Assembly (NCBI GenBank): GCA_965140355.1
Contig: OZ223194.1
Span: forward strand, 1,488,001 to 1,552,000
Reading direction: 5' to 3'
DNA: 64,000 nucleotides
DNA from: Acetobacterium sp965140355
GTDB taxonomy: Bacteria > Bacillota > Clostridia > Eubacteriales > Eubacteriaceae
Shown: in pieces, positions 43,177 through 50,801 of the stretch
Layout: every line of letters begins with the position of its first letter
How positions within the stretch are numbered: the first letter of the stretch is position 1
Notes under the pieces: model-generated
The model's database searches: none
Seen by the model: the letters and a program-made list of their open reading frames with translations, nothing else
Told to the model about the DNA's origin: nothing
Made by a program: the position numbers and the translations under genes

Positions 43177-43725
43177 ATGAAAAAAGCATTTTGGTTATAT
43201 AGTTTTTTTGTTTCGTTTTGTTGCGCTGTTTTCTTTTTCTTATATGGACTTTCGGGTTTTACAATTGGATGGATGAGTTTTGTCATATTGGCTGTTTATT
43301 TTGGAATGGGTTCGAAAGTCAAAGATGTTCCAGCTATTTTTCTGAGTATTATCGCTGGGTTAATATGGGGACAACTTAACTTTCTTTTTATTGGTTTATT
43401 GGGCGCAATGGGGTTGTCTGAAGCAGTAGGGATGTTTATTAGCATCGTCGTAATGACAACGGTTACAATGGGGCTGCATCTGACTGTATTGGGAAAGACC
43501 CCCGTTAACAGAGTACCTTTTATTTTTGCTGGGGTAGCGTTAACATTCTCTCAGGGCGGGACCAATGAAATTGCCCTTGTGGTCACACTTATTGGTGGTT
43601 TATTGTTAGCTTTTGTCTGTAGTTTAGGAGAAGATTACATCTTTTTGCACTTTGCTGAACAACCGATAGCGGCGGCAGAAGAAAAATTGGAGAATCAAAT
43701 GACCGGGGATGCGACTGAAAATTAG
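43177..43725 (+). CDS. DUF1097 family membrane protein
   Basis: This 182-residue protein has about five or six hydrophobic helices in its first ~155 residues (for example FLSIIAGLIWGQLNFLFIGLLG) and a charged, glutamate-rich tail. This fits the DUF1097 (YcdZ-like) membrane family. A family role is not established. The position 32 bp after the lactonase-like gene suggests a transporter or sensor for the same compounds. A terminator follows, so this is probably the last gene of the catabolic block. Confidence 0.8.
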   Translation: MKKAFWLYSFFVSFCCAVFFFLYGLSGFTIGWMSFVILAVYFGMGSKVKDVPAIFLSIIAGLIWGQLNFLFIGLLGAMGLSEAVGMFISIVVMTTVTMGLHLTVLGKTPVNRVPFIFAGVALTFSQGGTNEIALVVTLIGGLLLAFVCSLGEDYIFLHFAEQPIAAAEEKLENQMTGDATEN

Positions 43726-43784
43726 TTCCAACCTAAACATAACAAGATAAGTTTTTTAAGTAAATAAAATATCGATTAACGAAG

Positions 43785-43823
43785 GAAGATGATTCATGCA
43801 CTGAACATGGTTCATCTTCTTTA
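43785..43823 (+). terminator. Terminator after the catabolic block
   Basis: Arms GAAGATGATTCATG (43785-43798) and CATGGTTCATCTTC (43806-43819) pair with two imperfect positions and are followed by TTTAG. Confidence 0.65.
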
Positions 43824-43984
43824 GATTGTATGATTATCTTTAAGCATTGTTTTTCTTAAGATCTTTAATTTAATTTCACTAACAATTGTTTTAAATTTTA
43901 GTATATATCTAAATTTTGTAAGCGCCAATAAACGCATGGATTTAAAACACACCAAAAACATGAGACAATAGACTTAAAACAGAA

Positions 43985-44022
43985 CTTTTAGTGTTTTTAG
44001 AGTAACTCTGAAAACACTAAAA
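43985..44022 (+). other. Inverted repeat upstream of tnpA
   Basis: CTTTTAGTGTTTT and AAAACACTAAAAG form a long stem inside the left end of the IS66 element. This type of hairpin can shield transposase genes from outside transcription. Confidence 0.55.
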
Positions 44023-44043
44023 GTATGAAGGGAGAGTTTTATC

Positions 44044-44406
44044 ATGGCACTTATGAAGTCCACACAGCACGTCATTCAAAAGGAAAAATGGCAGGCAATG
44101 ATCCAGAAACGGAAAGAAAGCGGGCTGTCGATAAAAGCATGGTGTGAAAAGAATCAGGTTTCCGAAGCCAGTTATTATTATTGGCTGAAAACAATCCGCG
44201 AAGATGCGCTGGTTCGAGCAGGCTCGCTTGCCATTACTGGTTGCCCCGAGTTTGCTGAAATTATGGCAAAACCAACGGAAACGGAAAAGCAATCGCAGGG
44301 AGTCTGTGCCGTTGTTCATTTCAAGGAGTTTGAACTGGAAATCCATAACGGTGCCGATCCAATGACGCTGGAAACAACGATTCAGCTTCTCAAGCAGTCA
44401 TGCTGA
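44044..44406 (+). CDS. IS66 accessory protein TnpA
   Basis: This 120-residue protein has a helix-turn-helix N-terminal half (WQAMIQKRKESGLSIKAWCEKN, then VSEASYYYWLKTI) characteristic of IS66 TnpA (IS3/IS911-type HTH). The C-terminal half contains VHFKEFELEIHNGADPMTLETTI, also typical. It is intact. Its stop overlaps the tnpB start by a few bases. Confidence 0.88.
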   Translation: MALMKSTQHVIQKEKWQAMIQKRKESGLSIKAWCEKNQVSEASYYYWLKTIREDALVRAGSLAITGCPEFAEIMAKPTETEKQSQGVCAVVHFKEFELEIHNGADPMTLETTIQLLKQSC

Positions 44407-44756
44407 TTCGTTTCCCCGACGATATCCGGATCTATATTGCCTGTGGTCATACCGACATGTGACGACAGATTGACGGTCTGGCGGCCATCGTGCAGATGAA
44501 CTTTCAGCTGGATCCATTTCAAAATTCGCTTTTTCTATTCTGTGATAAAAAACGGGACCGAATGAAAGCGCTCTTTTGGGAAGGGGATGGATTTCTGCTG
44601 TTGTACAAGCGGCTTGAAAGCGGCATATTCCAGTGGCCAAAATCATCGGAAGACGTCAGAGAGATTACCCCACAACAATATCGATGGATGCTGGAAGGCC
44701 TCGCAATTGATCAAAAGAAAGTCATCCAAAATGTGAAAAATAAGCGGTTATTGTAG
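44400..44756 (+). pseudogene. IS66 TnpB (nonsense mutation)
   Basis: The frame starts with MLIRFPDDIRIYIACGHTDM and continues as RQIDGLAAIVQMNF, the TnpB signature. A TGA at 44460-44462 replaces the arginine codon expected after TDM. The rest of the gene (PFQNSLFLFCDKKRDRMKAL and so on) is intact to the stop at 44756. Confidence 0.88.
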
Positions 44757-44865
44757 CCTGTAAAAACCCGATTTACCAACGGTTTTACAGGCTTTTTCAT
44801 AGTAAAACTGGTCCGATTATGGTATAATAATTTTAGCAAAATACCGATGAAAGGGCTTAGTATTA

Positions 44866-45730
44866 ATGGTTGAAAAGACGACTGAGACCACCGTTCTTCT
44901 TGAAGTCATCAAGCAACAGACTGAAACAATCACGGCGCTGAAAAACACCATCGAACAGATGAATACCGACTCAAAACTGCTTCGGGAACAGCTGGTTATT
45001 CCCGTGAAAAAGCACTTGTCAATCTACCCGAAGAAGACCGGATTTATTCCCTATCCGAAGATCAGCAAATATGCCCTGTGGATGGAGCCAAACTGAATTA
45101 TGCCGGGAAAAAATATTTGCGGACAGAGGTGGAACATCTTCCGGCAACATTAAAACTGATCCACATTTATCAGGAAAGTTGGGAATATCGAACCTGCCGT
45201 AAAGAAGGCCGACCCTACCACAGTAGGGAATCGCCTATTGCAACAAACTTTTTGAGCTTGAAGAACAACTGAAAAATTTGTCGTCAGAAGAACGGCGAGT
45301 GCAGTGTCTGAAACAGGAAATACCTGTTCTGGAGGCCTTTTGGGCGTGGGTTGATGCCAATCTGGAAGTAGTGTTACTCCAATCTAAACTTGGAAAAGCA
45401 CTGCAGTATGTTAAAAACCAGCAAGTCGGACTGATGTCTTACCTGGACGATGGCGGCTGTGAGATTTCGAACAGTCTGGCCGAAAACAGCATCCGCCCCT
45501 TTACTGTGGGGAGGAAAAACTGGCTTTTTGCAGGCAGTCTTGCCGGTGCGAGTGCCAGCGCAATTGTTTACTCGATTGTTGAAACCGCCAAGGCGAATCA
45601 CTTAAATCCCTACCAATATCTCGAATTTCTATTTAAACATCTTTCGGCAATTCCTTTCCGTGAGAACAAAACATTGCTTGATTCGTTACTGCCATGGAAT
45701 CCTAAAGTTCGGACATTGTGTAAAATATGA
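44866..45730 (+). pseudogene. IS66 TnpC transposase remnant
   Basis: Three frame-shifted pieces remain: a coiled-coil N-terminus (44866-45096), a zinc-region fragment with TEVEHLPATLKLIH (45078-45272) and the C-terminal end with CEISNSLAENSIRPFTVGRK (45278-45730). Together they cover about 290 codons of the ~520 expected. Most of the DDE catalytic domain is missing, so it cannot be active. Confidence 0.9.
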
Positions 45731-45808
45731 TGATAAAAAGTAACGGCGGCCAGATGACCGCCATAGTTATTTTTTGCACATGTTTTTAAAGGACGCTTAC
45801 TAAATTTT

Positions 45809-46410
45809 AAGAAATAATTTATATTTTTCTAGTATCTTATATATTGGACTATTATAAAGTAAATGATTAAGATGTAAGTTTAACATCATAATTATTTATG
45901 AATACTGTTTGTAAAAAACGAGCAGTCATATCGAAAATTTTATTATTTTGGCATCTTGAGGTTATTTATAAAAATATCAAATAGCTGAAGAGTTCGTTTC
46001 GATATAAACAGTTGACAATTAATGCTATTTTCTCCGAAATAATACAGACGTTCATTCAAATTATCTTCATGAAATAAACTGATCCATTTCAAGGTATAAC
46101 TCACCCAAAACGAGTAGATATGAATATCATTCTTGTTTTGTTGTCAAAAAAATTTATCTTATTCAGGTCATAAGTTTAAATACTAGTAGCAAATACCTTT
46201 AGCAGAACTAGTCGAGAGGTTTTAAAATTCTTATAAAAATTTAGAAGATTAATTGTAAAATAGATAATCATTGAACAGTTGTCACTTTGGGTCAAACTTT
46301 CTGCAATCAAAAGGAAGTTGATGATTATTGTCTGAGGGTTGTGTTAGAGGGACTAGATAAGCTCACAATAGTTTAGTAATTACTTTAAAACTATACAATA
46401 AGGAGAAAAA
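45809..46410. other. AT-rich 600-bp gap with a possible gene remnant
   Basis: No complete gene is seen. On the minus strand 45943-46104 (open upstream to about 46137) encodes a GTG-started stretch of 53 residues with a coherent composition (NERLYYFGENSINCQLFISK). It has no ribosome site and may be the tail of a lost gene. The rest is AT-rich. The promoter of the sigma-54 activator gene must lie here, but no clear box was recognised. Confidence 0.35.
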
Positions 46411-47814
46411 ATGAATACAAATAAATACAATCCAATTACTGTCGATTTCATCCAAAAGTGGGATAAAGAATTTTTGTTTGATATTTTATATAATATTTCT
46501 GATGCAGTAATGATTAATGATCTTGATACGACAATTGTATATGTAAACAAGGCATATGAAGAAATACTTCATACACCTAAAGATAAAGCTATTGGCAAAA
46601 AACTTAGGGATATTGAACCGGATGCAACTGCTATTAAAGTAATGGAGTGCGGTATTGCATCGCATAACATCGTTGATTATTTAAGAACAATAAAAATAAA
46701 TGCAGTAGGAATGAGTTTTCCTATTTATCAGAATAAAGAAATCCAGGGGGCAGTTTCCATCTTTAATGATGTATCGGAAATTGAACGATTAAACAGTGAA
46801 ATACTTCGAATACAGGAAGTTACCAGATACTTTCAAGGTGAACTTGAAAATAAAAATCTGCCAATAACTTTTTCTGAATACATCTGCTCGAATAACAAGG
46901 TCAAGGATATGCTATTACTTGCTTCTAAAGTAGCAAGAACGGATACGACTGTTTTAATTAGAGGTGAAAGCGGCGTTGGAAAGGAAGTATTGGCAAGGGC
47001 GATATATAAAGAAAGTAAAAAAAGCGAGATGCCGTTTATCAAAGTGAATTGTGCATCAATACCGGAAAATCTTCTTGAAAGCGAACTGTTTGGTTATGAC
47101 GAAGGGGCTTTTACCGGGGCAAAACGTGGCGGAAAGCTTGGTAAATTCGAACTTGCTCAAGGAGGAACAATCTTTTTAGATGAAATCGGTGATATGACAT
47201 TTAATATGCAGGCAAAAATTCTTAGAGTACTACAAGAAAAGGAAATTGAACGCATCGGCGGGATAAAAACGATCCCTTTGAATGTCAGAGTCATTGCTGC
47301 AACAAATAGAAATTTAGAAGAAATGATTGAAAAAGGTACCTTTAGAAGTGACTTGTATTATCGATTGAACGTTGTCCCGCTTAATATTCTGCCTTTAAGA
47401 GAACGAAGAGATGACATAATACTGTTAGCCAGGAATATTCTGCGAAAATTTAGTGAAGATGCTCACGAGGTAATAACATTATCAGCAGATGTTATAACCG
47501 TGCTGCAAAAACATAATTGGCCGGGAAATATAAGAGAGCTGCAAAATGTTTTAGAACATGCAGTTATTATTAAAACCAGCAGTCAAATAGGGGTGATGGA
47601 TTTACCGAAATATATGATAACTGAGGAATACAAATTAAAAGATAAACATTTTGAAACATTTAATCTTAAAGCTAATATTGAAATGATCGAAAAAGAATTA
47701 ATTATGGAAGCTTTATTAAGAAATTGTAACAACAAAAGCAAGGCAATTGAAGAGCTTGGTATATCAAGAAGAGCATTTTATCAAAAATTAAGTAAATATG
47801 ATTTGGAAGAATAA
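46411..47814 (+). CDS. Sigma-54-dependent transcriptional activator (PAS, AAA+, Fis HTH)
   Basis: This 467-residue enhancer-binding protein has an N-terminal PAS domain (about 17-125, with NISDAVMINDLDTTIVYVNK). Its AAA+ domain carries the Walker A RGESGVGKEVLARAIY near 185-200, the sigma-54 contact loop GAFTGA at about 232-237 and the Walker B FLDEIGDM near 254-261. The C-terminal Fis-type helix-turn-helix has SKAIEELGISRRAFYQKL near 444-461. It lacks a phosphorylation receiver domain, like RocR-type activators, so a small molecule sensed by the PAS domain is likely. It lies just upstream of the second AbfD gene and is the best candidate regulator of the four sigma-54 promoters found here. 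Confidence 0.93.
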   Translation: MNTNKYNPITVDFIQKWDKEFLFDILYNISDAVMINDLDTTIVYVNKAYEEILHTPKDKAIGKKLRDIEPDATAIKVMECGIASHNIVDYLRTIKINAVGMSFPIYQNKEIQGAVSIFNDVSEIERLNSEILRIQEVTRYFQGELENKNLPITFSEYICSNNKVKDMLLLASKVARTDTTVLIRGESGVGKEVLARAIYKESKKSEMPFIKVNCASIPENLLESELFGYDEGAFTGAKRGGKLGKFELAQGGTIFLDEIGDMTFNMQAKILRVLQEKEIERIGGIKTIPLNVRVIAATNRNLEEMIEKGTFRSDLYYRLNVVPLNILPLRERRDDIILLARNILRKFSEDAHEVITLSADVITVLQKHNWPGNIRELQNVLEHAVIIKTSSQIGVMDLPKYMITEEYKLKDKHFETFNLKANIEMIEKELIMEALLRNCNNKSKAIEELGISRRAFYQKLSKYDLEE

Positions 47815-47850
47815 AATAATAATAAGTGGAAGGTGAAATAGAAATTGATC

Positions 47851-47888
47851 AAAGATTGGTCTGCTGCTGCAGTCTGGTCTTTTTTTTG
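47851..47888 (+). terminator. Terminator after the activator gene
   Basis: A wobble-rich stem formed by AAGATTGGTCTG and CAGTCTGGTCTT is followed by a run of eight to nine T. Confidence 0.65.
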
Positions 47889-47945
47889 TACGGAGTTATT
47901 AAACAGTTATCTTTTTCGGTGGATATATACACATTTCCTTTTTTG

Positions 47946-47986
47946 GATTACAGAACATGTATATTATGTAAACATGTTCTGTAATT
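47946..47986. promoter_or_regulatory. 41-bp palindrome, candidate activator site, copy 2
   Basis: Left arm GATTACAGAACATGT (47946-47960) pairs with ACATGTTCTGTAATT (47972-47986) except for the outermost base. Its centre and last base differ from copy 1, while the inner arms are unchanged. Confidence 0.6.
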
Positions 47987-48104
47987 GATTTTCAGCGGAG
48001 TCGGTTTTTGATCGTAATAAACGATAAAGCAGAAACGTCGGGGCAGGCTGGTTAAGAACCAAAAAATGATAATACAAATCAAAAAACCATGATTTTTGAT
48101 TTGT

Positions 48105-48120
48105 TGGCATGATACTTGCT
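48105..48120 (+). promoter_or_regulatory. Sigma-54 promoter for the second AbfD gene
   Basis: TGGCATGATACTTGCT is identical to the copy at 31336-31351 and matches the -24/-12 consensus fully. Confidence 0.9.
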
Positions 48121-48172
48121 TTTGTCATATATTCAAGAAAATATTTTTTTTAGAATTGAAAGGAGAAACACA

Positions 48173-49693
48173 ATGCCAGTAGGAACTTATGAACAGTATT
48201 ATGACAGAATGATGAAAATGAAACCAAATATTTATATCGGAGGAAAAATAATTGATCGATCGGACCCATTAATTGCACCGGGAATGTATGTTATGCGACA
48301 AACCTTTGATTGTGCCGCCGATGATCGATATAAAGATGTCTGTACAGCGACGTCACATTTGACCGGAGAAACCATTAACCGGTTCACGCATATTAATCAG
48401 ACCCAGGAAGATTTGTTAAAGAAACAGAAAATGACGAAATTATTATCACATCGTGTGGGCGGATGTATCCAGCGATGTATGGGGATCGATGCCTTAAATG
48501 CTTTATCGGTTGTAACCTATGAAATGGATGCAGCGTTGGGAACCAGTTACAATCAAAATTTCTTGAAGTATTTAGCCTGGTCGCAGGAAAATGATCTGGT
48601 GGCAAACTGTGCTCAGACCGATGTTAAAGGGGATCGTATGAAACGGCCTTCGGAACAGGCAGATCCGGATATGTACCTGAGAATTGTCGAAACACGCGAA
48701 GACGGGATTATCGTCAGAGGGGCAAAGTCCTGCAATTCATCAGCGCCCTATGTCGACGAAATCATTGTGACACCAACCCGTTTTATGGGTCCGGATGATA
48801 AAGATTATGCCGTATCATTCGCTATTCCGGCGGACTGGGAAGGTGTCAAGCTGGCAGCACTTCCTGGCGTCAGACATAAAAGAAGCAATCTTAAAGCACC
48901 AATCGCCCTGGTGGGGGATATGGAATCATTAACGATCTTCGATGATGTTTTTGTACCGAATGAAAGAATTTTTATGAATGGCCAGGCAGATCCCAGACAA
49001 ACACCTTATGCCGGATTTTTAGCATTAATGTTTGCTCATTTTCACCGACATTCCTATACCGGATGCAAACCGGCAACATCGGAAGTTTTAGCAAGTATGG
49101 CAGCTTTAGTTGCTGAATACAACGGCATCCAGAGACAGTCACATGTTAAAGGTAAACTGGCACATATCATTGGCATTGCTGAAGTTGTTTTTGCCTGTGG
49201 TGTTGCCAGTGCGGTTAAAGGTCAAAAATCACCATCGGGAACCTTTATTCCGGATGAAATTTTAACCAACGCCGGCAGAAAACTGGCAGGTGAAGAAATT
49301 TACAATGAAAATAAAATCGTTGCCGATTTAGCCGGAGGCTTAATTGCAACCATGCCATTGGAAGCCGAATATTACGCACCGGAAACAGGTGCATTACTGA
49401 ACAAATATATCATGAGAAATCCAAGCATTTCCGCAGAAAATGTTCATCGATGTTTCCGTATGATCGAAGATCAGCAGCTTTCTCAATTTGGGGCAGGTAT
49501 GGTTGTTGCCGGACTTCATGGGGGCGGATCACCAGTTATGGAAGAAGTGGCGATGATGTCACGATATCCACTTGAAGAATTAAAAGGCATTGCCAAATAT
49601 CTGGCTGGTATTCAGGAAGATATTCCTATTTTCGAAAGAGAATATGTAACGCCACGAAAAATGCTGGAAAAATTTGCCACATATACAAAATAA
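48173..49693 (+). CDS. 4-hydroxybutyryl-CoA dehydratase family protein, copy 2
   Basis: This 506-residue protein is identical in sequence to that encoded at 31404-32924, including the cluster ligands C98, C102, H291 and C298. At least six third-position transitions distinguish the two genes, and no amino acid changes were found on reading through. Copy 2 stands alone: upstream is the sigma-54 activator and downstream, after a terminator, the NifU-like gene. It lacks the beta-oxidation genes that follow copy 1, so it would add dehydratase dosage only, or allow separate timing. Confidence 0.88.
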   Translation: MPVGTYEQYYDRMMKMKPNIYIGGKIIDRSDPLIAPGMYVMRQTFDCAADDRYKDVCTATSHLTGETINRFTHINQTQEDLLKKQKMTKLLSHRVGGCIQRCMGIDALNALSVVTYEMDAALGTSYNQNFLKYLAWSQENDLVANCAQTDVKGDRMKRPSEQADPDMYLRIVETREDGIIVRGAKSCNSSAPYVDEIIVTPTRFMGPDDKDYAVSFAIPADWEGVKLAALPGVRHKRSNLKAPIALVGDMESLTIFDDVFVPNERIFMNGQADPRQTPYAGFLALMFAHFHRHSYTGCKPATSEVLASMAALVAEYNGIQRQSHVKGKLAHIIGIAEVVFACGVASAVKGQKSPSGTFIPDEILTNAGRKLAGEEIYNENKIVADLAGGLIATMPLEAEYYAPETGALLNKYIMRNPSISAENVHRCFRMIEDQQLSQFGAGMVVAGLHGGGSPVMEEVAMMSRYPLEELKGIAKYLAGIQEDIPIFEREYVTPRKMLEKFATYTK

Positions 49694-49807
49694 ATATGAA
49701 GCAGCTGAATGATTAATAGTTTCTGAACGAATTAAAAGATTACGGTTTAAGTAAGAAATAAATGTTGATATATATGTGATGGTAAAAGCAGAAATCATAT
49801 ATGAAAT

Positions 49808-49850
49808 AAGATAGTCGATAGTTATTTTGGTAACTGTCGACTATCTTTAA
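49808..49850 (+). terminator. Terminator after the second AbfD gene
   Basis: Arms 49808-49824 (AAGATAGTCGATAGTTA) and 49831-49847 pair over 17 bp with one wobble. A weak T-run follows. Confidence 0.7.
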
Positions 49851-49890
49851 GCGCAAATAATATAATAAAATATTTAATAGAGGTAGAAAT

Positions 49891-50208
49891 ATGTGCGAAT
49901 TAGAACAAAAAGCAAGAGCAGAAATGGAAAACATAATATCAGTGGTTCTTGACGAAAAGATAAACCCGAAACTTTTAGAACATCAAGGATGGGTTGAACT
50001 TGAAAAGATCGTCAATAACAATGTTTTTGTTAGATTCAGAGGCGCTTGCAGGAGTTGTGCAATTACTGAGGATACACTAAATGGAATAGTCAAGCCGGAA
50101 TTAATGAACGCGATAGAAGAAATTAATGATGTATTGATTGCCGATGAAGTTGACGATGAACTAATTGATTTTGCGCGAAGTTTACTTACTAAAAAAATAA
50201 ACGATTGA
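49891..50208 (+). CDS. NifU C-terminal domain-like iron-sulfur protein
   Basis: This 105-residue protein has the Nfu/NifU C-terminal signature FVRFRGACRSCAITEDTLNGIVKPEL. Its CxxC pair, near residues 53-56, can carry a transferable [4Fe-4S] cluster. It lies about 60 bp before the genes of an iron-sulfur-rich oxidoreductase, so a dedicated cluster-loading role for that complex is likely but inferred. The ribosome site GAGGTAGAAAT is fair. Confidence 0.8.
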   Translation: MCELEQKARAEMENIISVVLDEKINPKLLEHQGWVELEKIVNNNVFVRFRGACRSCAITEDTLNGIVKPELMNAIEEINDVLIADEVDDELIDFARSLLTKKIND

Positions 50209-50264
50209 GATAAATAATCAAAGTCAGTTATTTATTTTTTGTATTTGAAAGGAGTTTTAACAAT

Positions 50265-50789
50265 ATGAGTCATGAAACACATGAATATGGTTGCAGTTGT
50301 GGCTGCTATGATGAAGAAAATAATCACTTTAAAGATCTGATGCCAGTATTGGATAAATATGTTGATATTCCCGGTAGCCTGATTACGATCTTACAAAAAG
50401 CCCAGGAAATTTATAGTTTTTTATCCTTTGATTTAATGTATTATATTGCGCAAAAAACGGGAATCAGCATTGCTAGAATCTATGGCGTTGCTACTTTTTA
50501 TACCCAATTTCGTTTTGAACCGGTTGGAAAATACTTGATTATGCTGTGTCAGGGGACGGCTTGCCATGTTAATGGATCGAAAATGATCGAAGAAACGATT
50601 ATGGAAACTTTGAATATAAGTGAAGGTGAAACAACGACAGATGGCTTGTTTACACTTAACAACGTCGCCTGTTTAGGATGTTGCAGCCTCTCACCGGTTA
50701 TGATGATCAACGATGAGACGTATGGTCAGCTAACCGTGGATAAGGTGAAAAATATCCTGACAGAAATTAAAGAAAAAAATATTTCTTAG
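50265..50789 (+). CDS. NuoE/HydC-like [2Fe-2S] subunit
   Basis: This 174-residue thioredoxin-like ferredoxin subunit has C95 and C100 (LCQGTACHVNG) and C136 and C140 (ACLGCCSLSPVM) to bind a [2Fe-2S] cluster. It also has the N-terminal helical region common to NuoE and HydC. An extra cysteine-rich stretch (CSCGC, residues 10-14) sits at the start. It is the first subunit of a three-gene set with a NuoF-like and a NuoG/GltD-like protein, spaced 12 and 14 bp apart. Compare StnA of the Sporomusa-type Nfn complex. Confidence 0.9.
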   Translation: MSHETHEYGCSCGCYDEENNHFKDLMPVLDKYVDIPGSLITILQKAQEIYSFLSFDLMYYIAQKTGISIARIYGVATFYTQFRFEPVGKYLIMLCQGTACHVNGSKMIEETIMETLNISEGETTTDGLFTLNNVACLGCCSLSPVMMINDETYGQLTVDKVKNILTEIKEKNIS

Positions 50790-50801
50790 GAGGGTGAAAA
50801 A

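Larger units (their letters stand above)
43918..45800 (+). mobile_element. Decayed IS66-family insertion sequence
   Basis: The ends are visible: GTAAGCGCC at 43918 and its imperfect complement ending CGCTTAC at 45800. They are flanked by a perfect 8-bp target duplication TAAATTTT (43910-43917 and 45801-45808). At 1.88 kb the element is shorter than a typical ~2.5 kb IS66. Its tnpA is intact, tnpB has a nonsense codon and tnpC carries large deletions and frameshifts. Confidence 0.92.
47815..48172 (+). promoter_or_regulatory. Regulatory gap between the activator and the second AbfD gene
   Basis: This 358-bp gap holds the activator's terminator (47851-47888), the start of duplicated segment copy 2 (47920), the palindrome (47946-47986) and the sigma-54 promoter (48105-48120). 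No gene is seen. Confidence 0.7.
47920..49700 (+). repeat. Duplicated segment, copy 2
   Basis: This is the second copy of the 1.8-kb segment at 31134-32931, in direct orientation 16.8 kb away. The coding parts differ only by a few synonymous transitions. The upstream parts differ by an 18-base gap and several substitutions. Confidence 0.95.

Noticed and set aside
44490..44756. Independent 88-residue gene inside the IS66 element
   Set aside because: It is the part of tnpB after a nonsense codon. The preceding 20 codons complete the TnpB signature.
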